In this document: piece by piece, positions 45,221 through 54,482 of the stretch
Layout of the letters: every line of letters begins with the position of its first letter
Numbering within the stretch: the first letter of the stretch is position 1
NCBI GenBank assembly: GCA_003165075.1
Contig: PLSM01000101.1
Span: forward strand, 1 to 54,482
Direction: 5' to 3'
DNA from: Acidobacteriaceae bacterium
Lineage (GTDB): Bacteria > Acidobacteriota > Terriglobia > Terriglobales > Acidobacteriaceae
Length of the DNA stretch: 54,482 nt
Notes under the pieces: model-generated
Told to the model about the DNA's origin: nothing
The model's database searches: none
What the model saw: only the letters and a program-made list of their open reading frames with translations
Position numbers and translations under genes: made by a program

Positions 45221-48200
45221 TTACTTTGCGGAGACTGAATAAACATGCACAGGTCCAAGCAACCCGGAAGGAAGCAGGGGTGACTTGGCCTTGTACGGTT
45301 TCACGTCGGCGAAAGTGATCTTGGTGGTGACACCGGGCTGCTCATCGCCAATCAGCCGGTTGACCCACGCGTTGATCACCTTGATGGTTACTTCGTTGGC
45401 TCCAGGCTTCAGAGCGGAGGTGGCGTCGACACGATACGGCGTGTGCCAGACTACTCCCAGCGATTTGCCGTTGACTGTGACTTCGGCAAGGTTCTTGACG
45501 TCGCCCAGGTCGATCCACACCTTCGCGCCGTTCTTGAACCAGGCTGCCTTGGCATTGATCGTCTTGGTGTAAGTGCCGGCGCCGGAGAAGTACTTCACTC
45601 CCGGGTCGGAGCTTTCAGTCCAGGACGAGAGCTGTTTCAGGGTGATGGAGGGCGGAGCCCCACGATCCGGCTGGAAGGTTATCTTCCACGGACCAGAAAG
45701 TGTGGCAACCGCGGTCTCGGTTTTGGCAGGCAGCGTTACTGAGGTCTCGGTGGCCGGCTTGCGGAAGACCACAAACACGGTGCCCCAAGGTTCCAGTTTC
45801 AAGGGAATCGTGGTGTGGCCGTCGGCGATCTTGTAGGACACGGGTTCCATTGCGCCGGTTTCAGCGTGCCACAACTCGGGCGTCTTGCCGGTTACGCGGA
45901 AGGTTGCATCCACAGATTCGTTGCGGTCCTTGCGGTTGTCCACGAAGTAGACATCGCCATCGTCCAGCTTGCGATGAACGAACAGCAGGCGAGCGTCGCT
46001 CTCCGGCTTGGTGTAGTCGAAGTCGGGCGCTACCTGGATGGCGGCGAAGACATCGCCGAGTTTTTGCCCGGCGTATACGGTGCCTTTGCCTACCTGGTGT
46101 ACTCCCGTACCGTCGCCGAACAGTTGGTCATTCAACATCTGGAATTCGACCTGATCGTCGGAGAGGCTGGGATCATCGGTCGGTTTTGGTCCGGCAACCA
46201 CGGCGCCATCGACCACCAGTTTGTGAATGGCGCGCAGAACCGGCAGCGACATGTGCTGGCTATACGGATCAAGTCCCAGGACACGATATTTCATGCCGCT
46301 GGGGGTGGTGATCCGGCCGTCGGAGACGCTCAATTCGTGGATCAGCGCGTCAGCGTTGACGTAGTCGAAGCCATAGCCCGCGGGCACATCGGGCGCCTTC
46401 CTGTCGAAGATCGCGGTCAGGTTTGAATCTTCGCCGTAGAGGTAAATCAGGTCCGCACCGAAGTGTCCCTGCTGCAGCATGAAGCTGGTGCGTGCCAGGT
46501 AGCTGATCCAGGTATCGGCTTGTTCGGCCCAGGTCTCGTTGCGGTTGAACCACTGGCCGAACGGCCCAAGCGTCATTCCGGGCGCCTTGTTCACCAGCGG
46601 CTGGTGGGCCGACTCGTGAATGACAAAGCGGTTGATGCCGTTCAGGAATTCCTGGTCGGCTGTGGGCTTCAGGGTTGCCGGTGACCATGCCCAGGGTGCC
46701 GCGGCAGCGGTCATGGATTCAGCGGCGGCAAGGTTCTGCCCGTAGATGTGAGCCACGGATGCCGACTCGCGATCATCCGCGTTGTAACCGAATGTTTCCT
46801 CGTTCACTCCAGGGACCTGGGTCCACATGGCGCTCATGGGCACTTCGTTGAACTTCTTCACTTCCATGCCATCGGCCACAAAGGCGCGGCCGGACTCGTG
46901 CGACTCGCCATAGTGGCCTATGTCGCGCCGATGCAGCACGGCTTCCAACTCGCCATAGTGTTCGTTGGCGATGAGGTCGCCAATGGTCTTGCGGAAGTCC
47001 CACAGGAACTTGTCGCTGGCTGCGGCGCTCTCTACCACCTGCCCGGCCAGAACCGGCATCCACGGCGTTGGATCATAGCCGCGCAGCTTCTTGAACTGGG
47101 CGATCATATTGTCGGTCCAGTTTTGCGAACCGGCTTCCCAGCTATCGTTGATTACATAGCGGATGCCCTTCTTGCCCATCCAGTCCGCACCCACTGTCTC
47201 CTTGTAGCTGTCCAGATAGGTGTCGAAGTACTTTCTGACAAACCTGCTGTCCAGCTTGTCCACTTCAAGACCGGTGGCTTCTGCGGTGGCGGGGTGGTTG
47301 GTGATGCCCAGCAGGGAATAGCCGAAGCGAAGCACGGCCCAATGGCCGGGAGGCGGCGTCCAGTCCAGGGTTCCATCGGGACGCATCTTCGAGGTCAGGT
47401 CGATTACATCGGACTTGGCGACTGCGTCGGCCGGGTCCACCGGCGGCGTGGCGAAACCGTAAAGGTCCGGTTCCGCGGTGAAAGCTGCCTTCTCTTCAAA
47501 CCGGTTCACACGCGCCCCGGGATGAAGCACGAGCTCAACGAGTTCATAGTCGGTGGGCGGTGGGCCAACCTTGATTCCGAAATCTTCCGGAGTGAGTCCG
47601 ACAGCCCAGGCGGGAATCGGAGGTGGCGGCGTGCGCTTGAAGGAGACGCGGAAAAACTTCGCCGTCACTGCAGGAAAGGAAATGGTATGTTCGGGGGCAC
47701 TGCCGCCGGAAAGCGTGGCGATGGCCTTGAAGTTTTGTCCATCGTCGCTGGCCTCAAGGGTCTGTTCGGGAGCACCCATTCCGGCGATCAACGACGCAAT
47801 CATGTCCGGTTCTTTGATGACAAACGTGATGGCGCGAATGGCCTGTGGCGCAGGAAATTCGTATTGAATCCAGGAACTCGCACCCGCTGCCGGGATGGGC
47901 AGTTTGGTGCCCTTTTCCAGGTCGCCATCTGAAAGCATGGCGAAGTCCGGGGAGCCGCCGCTGGCCGTGATCTTGGCGTGCAGGTCTTCTACAGACTCGT
48001 CGGCTGCTGCTCTTTTATAGGCTACGACTGCAGCATCGGCGTAGAACTGCGGAATCTCCATGGTGCCCGGCGGAGGCTGCTGATCATGGATGCTCATGTT
48101 CTGAAACGCCCCGGTGTTCGATGGAGGCTTGGCAAGTGTGCCGGTGAAAGGCTGGCCACCTTCAACAAAGGTCTCGCTCCACACATACTTCTTCATGCCT

Positions 48201-48607
48201 TCGGGTCCCGGTACCCAGGGACCGCCGGACTCGCTCCAGCCCGGCGAACCGGCGATGGCCTCTTCGAGGCCAAACTGATCGGCGAGAGTGGTGGCGTATT
48301 TGAATGCGTCCTTCCACTCCGGCGTCATGTAGGCCAGGCGCTTGTCCACAACTTGCGGTGTCTGCAGCGCAGCGTCAAAATTCTGGAAGCCTCCCAGGCC
48401 GGCCCGGTGCATCCACTCCAGGTCCAGCTTGATGCCTTCCTTGGTGATATTGCCGTTCATCCAGTGCCACCACACCCGCGGTCGGGCGCCGTTGGGCGGA
48501 TCCTGGAAGCCACTCTGGAGCGGATCAGGGTTGGTTTGCGCCGTAGCGGCGAGCCCCATGATCAGCACCAAGCTTGCCGAAATCAAACTTTTCGTCAACA
48601 CATTCAT
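45221..48607 (-). CDS. Exported GH106-like alpha-L-rhamnosidase, copy 3
   Basis: 1128 residues; AAAGGGA lies before the ATG. Signal peptide LISASLVLIMGLAATAQT. It shares long blocks with copy 1, including RPRVWWHWMNGNITKEGI, GSPGWSE, GHYGESHES, AAESMTA and the C-terminal DLGDVKNLAEVTVNGKSL, and is plainly its paralogue. It is transcribed towards the GH3 operon and away from copy 4, whose start lies 281 bp away across a divergent promoter region. Confidence 0.87.
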   Translation of the reverse strand: MNVLTKSLISASLVLIMGLAATAQTNPDPLQSGFQDPPNGARPRVWWHWMNGNITKEGIKLDLEWMHRAGLGGFQNFDAALQTPQVVDKRLAYMTPEWKDAFKYATTLADQFGLEEAIAGSPGWSESGGPWVPGPEGMKKYVWSETFVEGGQPFTGTLAKPPSNTGAFQNMSIHDQQPPPGTMEIPQFYADAAVVAYKRAAADESVEDLHAKITASGGSPDFAMLSDGDLEKGTKLPIPAAGASSWIQYEFPAPQAIRAITFVIKEPDMIASLIAGMGAPEQTLEASDDGQNFKAIATLSGGSAPEHTISFPAVTAKFFRVSFKRTPPPPIPAWAVGLTPEDFGIKVGPPPTDYELVELVLHPGARVNRFEEKAAFTAEPDLYGFATPPVDPADAVAKSDVIDLTSKMRPDGTLDWTPPPGHWAVLRFGYSLLGITNHPATAEATGLEVDKLDSRFVRKYFDTYLDSYKETVGADWMGKKGIRYVINDSWEAGSQNWTDNMIAQFKKLRGYDPTPWMPVLAGQVVESAAASDKFLWDFRKTIGDLIANEHYGELEAVLHRRDIGHYGESHESGRAFVADGMEVKKFNEVPMSAMWTQVPGVNEETFGYNADDRESASVAHIYGQNLAAAESMTAAAAPWAWSPATLKPTADQEFLNGINRFVIHESAHQPLVNKAPGMTLGPFGQWFNRNETWAEQADTWISYLARTSFMLQQGHFGADLIYLYGEDSNLTAIFDRKAPDVPAGYGFDYVNADALIHELSVSDGRITTPSGMKYRVLGLDPYSQHMSLPVLRAIHKLVVDGAVVAGPKPTDDPSLSDDQVEFQMLNDQLFGDGTGVHQVGKGTVYAGQKLGDVFAAIQVAPDFDYTKPESDARLLFVHRKLDDGDVYFVDNRKDRNESVDATFRVTGKTPELWHAETGAMEPVSYKIADGHTTIPLKLEPWGTVFVVFRKPATETSVTLPAKTETAVATLSGPWKITFQPDRGAPPSITLKQLSSWTESSDPGVKYFSGAGTYTKTINAKAAWFKNGAKVWIDLGDVKNLAEVTVNGKSLGVVWHTPYRVDATSALKPGANEVTIKVINAWVNRLIGDEQPGVTTKITFADVKPYKAKSPLLPSGLLGPVHVYSVSAK

Positions 48608-48888
48608 TGTTTTTCCCTTTGTTTACAGCAACTTGCGGTTCATTCTCGGGTTGATACGAGACCATTGATCCATAGCGCCAGACGCGATGGTTCACCACTT
48701 CTAGAGGCGCTAGGACATTAGCACAATCGGCCTAACATCCGAAAGGCAAAAAAGTTTCTATTCGAATTTTGCAGTGTCGAGGGCATTGCCGATCGTGGCT
48801 GGCTCTGCTATGAAGGAACACGCCAATCAAATTCACGGCAAGCCGCGCCGTAGATGCACTGGGCGCAACTTGAGGGGGTTCAGCTTTC

Positions 48889-51750
48889 ATGTCGTCGACC
48901 AATTTTGCAAGCCGCCGCTTGTTCCACTGCACGGTCCATTTCTGGCCATTGCTGTTGCTTGTCGGCTTTGGGTTGCCGGCGTGCAGGCCTACGCTGGCGC
49001 AAGGGACCGCGAGCACTGCCGACCTCCATCGTGAGTTTGCCGATCCGCCCGATTCGAGCCGTATCATGATGCGCTGGTGGTGGTTTGGACCTGCCGCGAC
49101 AAAGCCCGAGCTGACCAGGGAACTGGAACAGATGAAATCCGCGGGCATTGGCGGCGTGGAAATCGCGAACCTCTATCCTCTGGCGCTCGATGATCCGTCG
49201 ACTGGGTTCCACAACACGCCCTACCTATCACAGGAGCATCTGGATGCGTTGAGCTTCGCGGCTCAGGAGGCGAGGCGGCTGGGACTGCGCGTCGATGTGA
49301 CGCTGTGCAGCGGCTGGCCCTTCGGCGGCCCGCACATTCCGGTGACTGAAGCCGCCGGCAAGCTGCGTGTCGAGACTCTCACAGTGGAGCCGGGCGCGAC
49401 CTCTGTTCAGGCTCCCTATGTGGACGCGGGCGAGGAATTGATCGCGGCATTTCTGATTCCTGGCCCCCCACCCGCAAAAGGGTTCTCCCATTCCACTCTG
49501 GGGCCGGAGATCTCCGGCGCAGAATCGATGGCAGTGCCGGTTGCAGGCCGGTACGCAGTTTCTTCCGCGCCCACCGCCCGTACCCTGATTGTCTATATTT
49601 CCAGCCGCACAGGGATGATGGTGAAACGGCCCTCCGCGGGTGCGGCGGGTTTTGTCCTGGATCATTACGATCATGTGGCCATGGAAGACCACCTCCATGC
49701 GGTGGGTGATCGTCTGCTTTCGGCCTTCGGCGATCATCCGCCCTATGCCGTCTTCAGTGACAGCCTGGAGGATTATGGATCGGATTGGAGCCCGGCATTG
49801 CTCACCGAGTTCCAGCGCCGGCGCGGGTACGATCTGCGACCTCATTTGCTGGCGCTATCGGTGAATGCCGGACCGGACACAGCCGCGATTCGCCACGATT
49901 GGGGCAAAACTCTCACCGAGATGACGGATGAGAACTTCCTTACTCCCATGCAAACCTGGGCTCAGGAGCATCACACGCTGCTGCGCTCGCAGACCTACGG
50001 ATTCCCGCCCGTGACGCTCTCAAGCAACCGGCTGGCCGATCTGCCCGAAGGGGAGGGCAAGGCCACCTTTGAGATGTGGCGGGAGTTCTCTGACACACGC
50101 TGGGCGGCATCGGCGGGCCACCTGTTTCATCGGCCGGTCATCTCTTCAGAGACGTGGACCTGGCTGCACTCACCCGCATTCCGAGCCACGCCGTTGGACA
50201 TGAAGGTGGAAGCTGACCTGCATTTTCTGCAGGGGATCAATCAACTGGTTGGTCACGGTTGGCCCTATTCGCCGCCATCGGCAACTGAGCCGGGCTGGCG
50301 CATGTATGCGGCTGCGGCACTGAATGCGCATAACCCTTGGTTCCCGGTCATGCCCGATCTGGCGCGGTATCTACAGAGGGTGAGCTTTGCGTTGCGCCAA
50401 GGAGAGCCCGCCAACGACGTGGCGCTGCTGCTGCCCAACGACGACGCGTGGGCAAAGTTCTCTGCGGGATTTCAGAAGCATGCCTCGCCTACATCGCCGG
50501 CCGGATTCGACGAGTCGGGATCCAATGTAAGCATCGATGAGTCGATGGGCTACTTGCTCGGCAAGCATGTGATCGCGCAGGTTCTCGATGCCGGATTCAA
50601 TGTGGATTTCATAGATCCCGATGCCATCGACAGGGTGGGCATTCCATACCGGGTGCTGATTCTTCCCGGCGTGGACCGGCTGCCTGTTTCTACTTACGAG
50701 AAGATCGTCGCCTTTGCGCGCAGTGGTGGAATCGTGATCGCCACCCGGCGGTTGCCGGCCACGGCTCCCGGGCTGATGCATGCCGAAGAAGACTCGGCAC
50801 GTCTCAAGGAACTGTCGCATACGCTGTTTCAGAGCGGCATCGCTTCCGCGCATTTTCTTGCGGACGAAACTCAACTAGGCGCGGACTTGGCAAAGTATGC
50901 CGCGCCGGATATGACGTTATCCCCGCGTACGCCGGAGATTGGATTCATTCATCGCAAGCTTTCCGGCGGCGACCTCTACTTCGTAGCCAACACGGCCAAC
51001 GAGGCCAGGCAGGTGCGCGCGCAATTTCGCAATGCCGCCCGCCACGCAGAAGCATGGGATGCATTCACGGGCAAGATTATGGGCCTTCCCGATCCGAAGA
51101 ATATCGACCTCGATCTGGCTCCCTACGAATCGCGCCTGATCTTCTTCTCAGATGACGCCGTGACCGCTGCACCAGAACCCAAGAGACGCGAGAGCGTGAT
51201 CGCGGACTTATCCCGACAGTGGAAGGTGTCGTTCGGCGAGAGCGGGTTGAGCGTGGATATGGATCGGCTTGCATCGTGGAGCAACGATGCAAGGACGCAA
51301 TTCTTCTCAGGACTTGCCACCTATCAAAAGGAATTCGACCTGCGGAGCGGAAAGCTGCCGCAAGGAACGAAGCTTGTGCTGGACTTTGGGCCGGGAACCA
51401 GGGTGCCTGTTCCGTCGCCGGCGGGGAGGCCTAACATGCGGGCCTATCTCGAGGGGCCGATTCGCGAAGCCGCGCAGGTGTATGTCAATGGCCAGTTAGC
51501 AGGTGTGGTCTGGCGACCACCCTACCGGCTCGACGTCACTAACATAGTCCACCCCGGCACAAACGAACTGCGTGTAGTGGTGGGTAACTCCGCAATTAAC
51601 GCCTTGGCAGGACAGCCGCTGCCGGATTATCGGCTTCTGTGGGACCGCTACGGGATGCTTTTTGTACCGCAGGATATGCAGGATCTGCATCCCTTGCCGT
51701 CAGGCATGCTGGGGCCGGTCACGTTGATGGAGTTGGTACCTTCCAGATAA
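48889..51750 (+). CDS. Exported GH106-like protein, divergent copy 4
   Basis: 953 residues, GAGGGGG about twelve bases before ATG. Signal peptide around residues 15-38 (FWPLLLLVGFGLPACRPTLAQ; a Cys near the end may be a lipobox). The family start is changed to SRIMMRWWWFGPAATKPELTREL; CSGWPFGGP and SSETWTWLHSPAF correspond to blocks of the other copies. Where the others have GES or AET, this one has SQTYGF, so one conserved Glu is Gln. It is about 150 residues shorter. The C-terminal beta domain (VYVNGQLAGVVWRPPYRLDV) is kept. It may act on a different glycoside. Confidence 0.8.
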   Translation: MSSTNFASRRLFHCTVHFWPLLLLVGFGLPACRPTLAQGTASTADLHREFADPPDSSRIMMRWWWFGPAATKPELTRELEQMKSAGIGGVEIANLYPLALDDPSTGFHNTPYLSQEHLDALSFAAQEARRLGLRVDVTLCSGWPFGGPHIPVTEAAGKLRVETLTVEPGATSVQAPYVDAGEELIAAFLIPGPPPAKGFSHSTLGPEISGAESMAVPVAGRYAVSSAPTARTLIVYISSRTGMMVKRPSAGAAGFVLDHYDHVAMEDHLHAVGDRLLSAFGDHPPYAVFSDSLEDYGSDWSPALLTEFQRRRGYDLRPHLLALSVNAGPDTAAIRHDWGKTLTEMTDENFLTPMQTWAQEHHTLLRSQTYGFPPVTLSSNRLADLPEGEGKATFEMWREFSDTRWAASAGHLFHRPVISSETWTWLHSPAFRATPLDMKVEADLHFLQGINQLVGHGWPYSPPSATEPGWRMYAAAALNAHNPWFPVMPDLARYLQRVSFALRQGEPANDVALLLPNDDAWAKFSAGFQKHASPTSPAGFDESGSNVSIDESMGYLLGKHVIAQVLDAGFNVDFIDPDAIDRVGIPYRVLILPGVDRLPVSTYEKIVAFARSGGIVIATRRLPATAPGLMHAEEDSARLKELSHTLFQSGIASAHFLADETQLGADLAKYAAPDMTLSPRTPEIGFIHRKLSGGDLYFVANTANEARQVRAQFRNAARHAEAWDAFTGKIMGLPDPKNIDLDLAPYESRLIFFSDDAVTAAPEPKRRESVIADLSRQWKVSFGESGLSVDMDRLASWSNDARTQFFSGLATYQKEFDLRSGKLPQGTKLVLDFGPGTRVPVPSPAGRPNMRAYLEGPIREAAQVYVNGQLAGVVWRPPYRLDVTNIVHPGTNELRVVVGNSAINALAGQPLPDYRLLWDRYGMLFVPQDMQDLHPLPSGMLGPVTLMELVPSR

Positions 51751-52254
51751 GATGCCGGTCCAGAGAGCGCTGTATACGTAATTGAGGATTAAATCTTCTG
51801 TTTTCAATACATTTCGGATTGGCCAGAGAGGTAGGACTGGCCTCAAGATGACGCGTAAGGACCGGACGTTTGCTTGTCCGATTTGTGGATTATTCCCCGA
51901 AGAGGCTCAATTGCTTTCACGTATTGGAATCTAGCCGCCAAATGCGGGCGCCACAGAGCACGCATGCCGGGGCCAAGTGAATCGATATAGTTTGCAGAAT
52001 AACCGGTTAATCTCAGACGCATATACTGCCTTCCAATAGAGGGATATCTGCGGCGTCTTTGTATTTCATATGGGAATATAGTTTTCTCTTGACACTCCTG
52101 ATACTTGATGCGTACCCTTGCGACGCATTGGGGTAGGTGCGGGTTCCTCTGCAGCCAGTGTGTTTCATCTCCAGTCGAGAAGCCGCAGAGCAAAAGTCAT
52201 TGCCGGCTTCCCGTTAGACAAGGTCGAAGCAAGAAACTTCAAGGAGGCACCATA
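51751..52254 (+). promoter_or_regulatory. Long leader with possible promoter of the receptor gene
   Basis: 504 bp without a recognised gene. TTGACA at 52089-52094 is followed after 18 bp by TACCCT, a possible sigma-70-type promoter, about 137 bp before the ATG. The AT-rich part at 51780-52100 contrasts with the coding DNA. No riboswitch-like structure was recognised. Confidence 0.35.
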
Positions 52255-54482
52255 ATGCGAACATTTCGAATCTGTTTTGCATTGATCCTCCTGCTGGTAG
52301 GTATAGGCACCGGCAGGATGTTCGGGCAGGCAGGCGCGACAGGCACGATTCTGGGGACGGTGACCGACAGTTCGGCCGCCATCATCCCGGACGTCAAGGT
52401 CACAGTAACCAACACGGCAACCAACCAAGCCTTCAAGACAGTCACCAGTTCGTCGGGCGACTATTACGCTCCGTCGCTGTCTCCTGGAACCTACACGGTT
52501 TCAGCCGAGGTCAAGGGTTTTCAAAAGTCTGTCACGACCGGCTTCGTACTGGCAGTCGACCAGAAGATCCGCGTCGACCTGGCGTTGAAGCCTGGCGCGG
52601 TGACAGAAACCGTGGAAGTGACGGCGCAGGCCGTCGAACTGGACACAGACAGCGCAGCGCTGTCGCAACTGGTAAGCCAGCAGCAGGTAGAAGAACTCCC
52701 GCTGAACGGGCGTAACTTTGTCCAATTGCTGTTTTTGGGCGCCGGCGCGGTCACGGTCGGCGGCGAACAGGGCACCATGCGCCAGGGCGAAGGCAACGCC
52801 ATCAGCATCAACGGTGGCCGTCCTGAGGGCAACAACTTCACGCTGGACGGTTTGGTCAACACCGACCAGGCCATGGAAACACCAGCCGTGATTCTTTCGC
52901 AGGATGCAATCCAGGAGTTCAAGGTCGAGAGCGGCATCTATCCGGCCGAGTATGGATTCTCCGCGAGCCAGGTCAACGTGGTCAGCAAGGGCGGCAGCAA
53001 CAAGCTGCACGGCACACTGTTCGAATCCCACCGCGAAAACGGGTTCGACGCACTGCCGTTTGCCCAGGCCAACACCTTCATCACCAGCACCCCCACCAGC
53101 CTCCCGGTTCTGCACCTGAACCAGTTTGGGTTCGTGGCGGATGGGCCGGTCTACATTCCTCACCTGTATGACGGGCGCAACAAGTCGTTCTGGATGGCCA
53201 ACTACGAAGGCTGGCGCATGAATAACGGTCAGCTTTTGACAGAGACCGTCCCGAACCCGGCGATCCTGACGGGAGATTTCTCGGCTGAGACTTATACCCC
53301 GCTTGCCAATCAGACCGTCAACGGGGCCTCGGTAGCTCTGCCGGGCGGCCTGCTGCCTGACTACGGAACACCCGAGTGCACGGCGCTGCTTGCCTTGGGC
53401 GACAACTGCATGCCGTACGATCCCGTCGGCCAAGCGACTATGACGACGGTTCCAAGTGCCATGTTCACGTCGCGCATAGGCCTGGCTTCCATCAAGTACG
53501 GTTTCTGGAATACGCCGACGATTGCCAACAAGCCTGAAGGCGTTTCCAACTACATCCAGGCCATTCCTGGGCCGCTGACGATGAACCAGCAGACCTATCG
53601 CGGCGACCAGAACCTGGGAAAATGGGGCTCGGTCTTTGGCCGCTACACGTATTCCAACTACGTAAACTCGTCGAACTACAACTCCGGCTCCCCAGTTCTT
53701 GGTCTCGAGCAGTATTTCGAGAAGGGGAAATCCTGGGAGATTTCGCACACCGTCAACATCGGTCAGAGCACTGTGAACAACTTCCGCTTTGGCTATCTCT
53801 CGGCCAATGCTCCGGAAGGTTCTTCTGCCCCGCCCGCTACGTTGGCTTCGGACCTTGCCGAGACCGGCATCTTTACCACCTTCGGACCTCTGCAACAGAC
53901 GTATCCGAACGTGGGTATGTCGGGGTTCAACAGCGGCGGCGGACCGGTGAACTCCTATAGCGCTTCGTTTATTCCTGAATGGGAATTCGCCGATTCACTT
54001 ACCAAGGTTCACGGAAAGCACACGCTGGGCTTTGGCTTCGACTATCGCCACTGGATCATCACCCGCAACCTGGATGACGATTTCTATGGCGATTGGGGCT
54101 TCGGTGCGAATACCATTTCCACCAACAGCGAAGCGATTTCGGCCACCAATTCCGCGTCCAGTTGCCCCAATGAAAGCGGACTGTGCGGCACTGCCAACGG
54201 TGTTTCGGACATGATGCTGGGGTATTACGACGGCGCCGCCGGATTCGTTCCCGGACCGCTGAGCCCCACCGACCAGGCCGGCAACCCACAAACCCACATC
54301 TACAACTACTTTGCCCCCTACGCGCAAGACGACTGGAAGGTGAGCCCGAAGCTGAGCTTGAGTATCGGTCTGCGCTGGGACTTCCACGCCGCGACGTTCG
54401 AAAAGCTGAACCACCTCTTCTGGCTCGACGAGGAGAACAGCCAGGGCGGCCTGTGCTACGCCGACCCGAATCTTTCCACCGA
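52255..54482 (+). CDS. TonB-dependent receptor with carboxypeptidase-like domain (partial)
   Basis: Open from ATG 52255 (AAGGAGG upstream) to the window end: 742 codons and no stop. Signal peptide in the first 25 residues; carboxypeptidase regulatory-like domain from about 26 to 110 (GTILGTVTDSSAAIIPDVKVTVTN); plug domain with LPLNGRNFVQL and SINGGRPEGNNFTLDG; then barrel strands. This is the large Oar-like class (usually about 1000-1200 residues) expanded in Acidobacteria, thought to import oligosaccharides or other ligands. Following a cluster of exported glycoside hydrolases it is probably the uptake receptor of this locus. Confidence 0.9.
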   Translation, partial: MRTFRICFALILLLVGIGTGRMFGQAGATGTILGTVTDSSAAIIPDVKVTVTNTATNQAFKTVTSSSGDYYAPSLSPGTYTVSAEVKGFQKSVTTGFVLAVDQKIRVDLALKPGAVTETVEVTAQAVELDTDSAALSQLVSQQQVEELPLNGRNFVQLLFLGAGAVTVGGEQGTMRQGEGNAISINGGRPEGNNFTLDGLVNTDQAMETPAVILSQDAIQEFKVESGIYPAEYGFSASQVNVVSKGGSNKLHGTLFESHRENGFDALPFAQANTFITSTPTSLPVLHLNQFGFVADGPVYIPHLYDGRNKSFWMANYEGWRMNNGQLLTETVPNPAILTGDFSAETYTPLANQTVNGASVALPGGLLPDYGTPECTALLALGDNCMPYDPVGQATMTTVPSAMFTSRIGLASIKYGFWNTPTIANKPEGVSNYIQAIPGPLTMNQQTYRGDQNLGKWGSVFGRYTYSNYVNSSNYNSGSPVLGLEQYFEKGKSWEISHTVNIGQSTVNNFRFGYLSANAPEGSSAPPATLASDLAETGIFTTFGPLQQTYPNVGMSGFNSGGGPVNSYSASFIPEWEFADSLTKVHGKHTLGFGFDYRHWIITRNLDDDFYGDWGFGANTISTNSEAISATNSASSCPNESGLCGTANGVSDMMLGYYDGAAGFVPGPLSPTDQAGNPQTHIYNYFAPYAQDDWKVSPKLSLSIGLRWDFHAATFEKLNHLFWLDEENSQGGLCYADPNLST

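Noticed and set aside
46748..47932. Plus-strand open frame of 394 codons
   Set aside because: Antisense to the GH106-like copy 3; no recognisable protein features.
52501..53895. Long minus-strand open frame of 464 codons
   Set aside because: It is antisense to the TonB-dependent receptor, which is open on the plus strand to the window end with a signal peptide, known domains and a strong ribosome site.

Overview
The window looks like Acidobacteriota (Terriglobia/Acidobacteriaceae-like) chromosome. The reasons are a TonB-dependent receptor with an N-terminal carboxypeptidase-like domain, several very large GH106-type glycoside hydrolases, Tat-exported Gfo/Idh/MocA oxidoreductases and a moderately high GC content. 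The assignment is inferred from family content; no rRNA or marker gene is present. No tRNA, rRNA, CRISPR array or intact transposase was seen.

Region 1 (1-13.3 kb) is an accessory island bounded by two large, nearly identical inverted copies (1-833 and 12573-13256) of the tail of an unrecognised gene plus its 3' flank. Between them seven genes all read leftwards: an XRE-type regulator, a secreted Asn/Ala-rich protein, a Tat-exported protein of unknown family, an exported caspase-like protease with a DUF4384-like tail, a second copy of the Tat-exported protein, an exported dienelactone-hydrolase-like enzyme and an exported TPR-CHAT protease. Two clan-CD cysteine proteases, both with signal peptides, surrounded by duplicated exported proteins suggest an envelope-located proteolytic system. 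I do not recognise it as a described one.

Region 2 (13.4-19.6 kb) holds loosely spaced single genes: a retropepsin-like remnant, an isoaspartyl peptidase/asparaginase, a Tat-exported Gfo/Idh/MocA oxidoreductase, a secreted cyclophilin and a small secreted protein.

Region 3 (19.6-35.5 kb) is a nitrogen-oxide respiration and NO-stress block: two RIC/YtfE-type di-iron repair proteins (one lacking the Cys-Cys motif), hybrid cluster protein, a hemerythrin, a SPASM radical SAM enzyme, a Crp/Fnr regulator, NnrS, a cupin, an outer-membrane barrel, NarK, and a translationally coupled cluster encoding a cytochrome b-like protein, a NarB/NasA-like molybdoenzyme, a four-cluster ferredoxin, a Tat-anchored Rieske protein, a small membrane protein and a MOSC protein. 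Six copies of a 16-bp CRP-like palindrome (consensus AGTGACNNAAGTCGCT) sit in the intergenic regions. Five lie exactly 29.5 bp, and one 30.5 bp, upstream of a -10-like hexamer. This predicts one regulon controlled by the Crp/Fnr protein encoded in its middle.

Region 4 (35.8 kb to the end) is a plant- or microbial-polysaccharide locus: one GH3, four GH106-like enzymes and the start of a TonB-dependent receptor that runs off the window.
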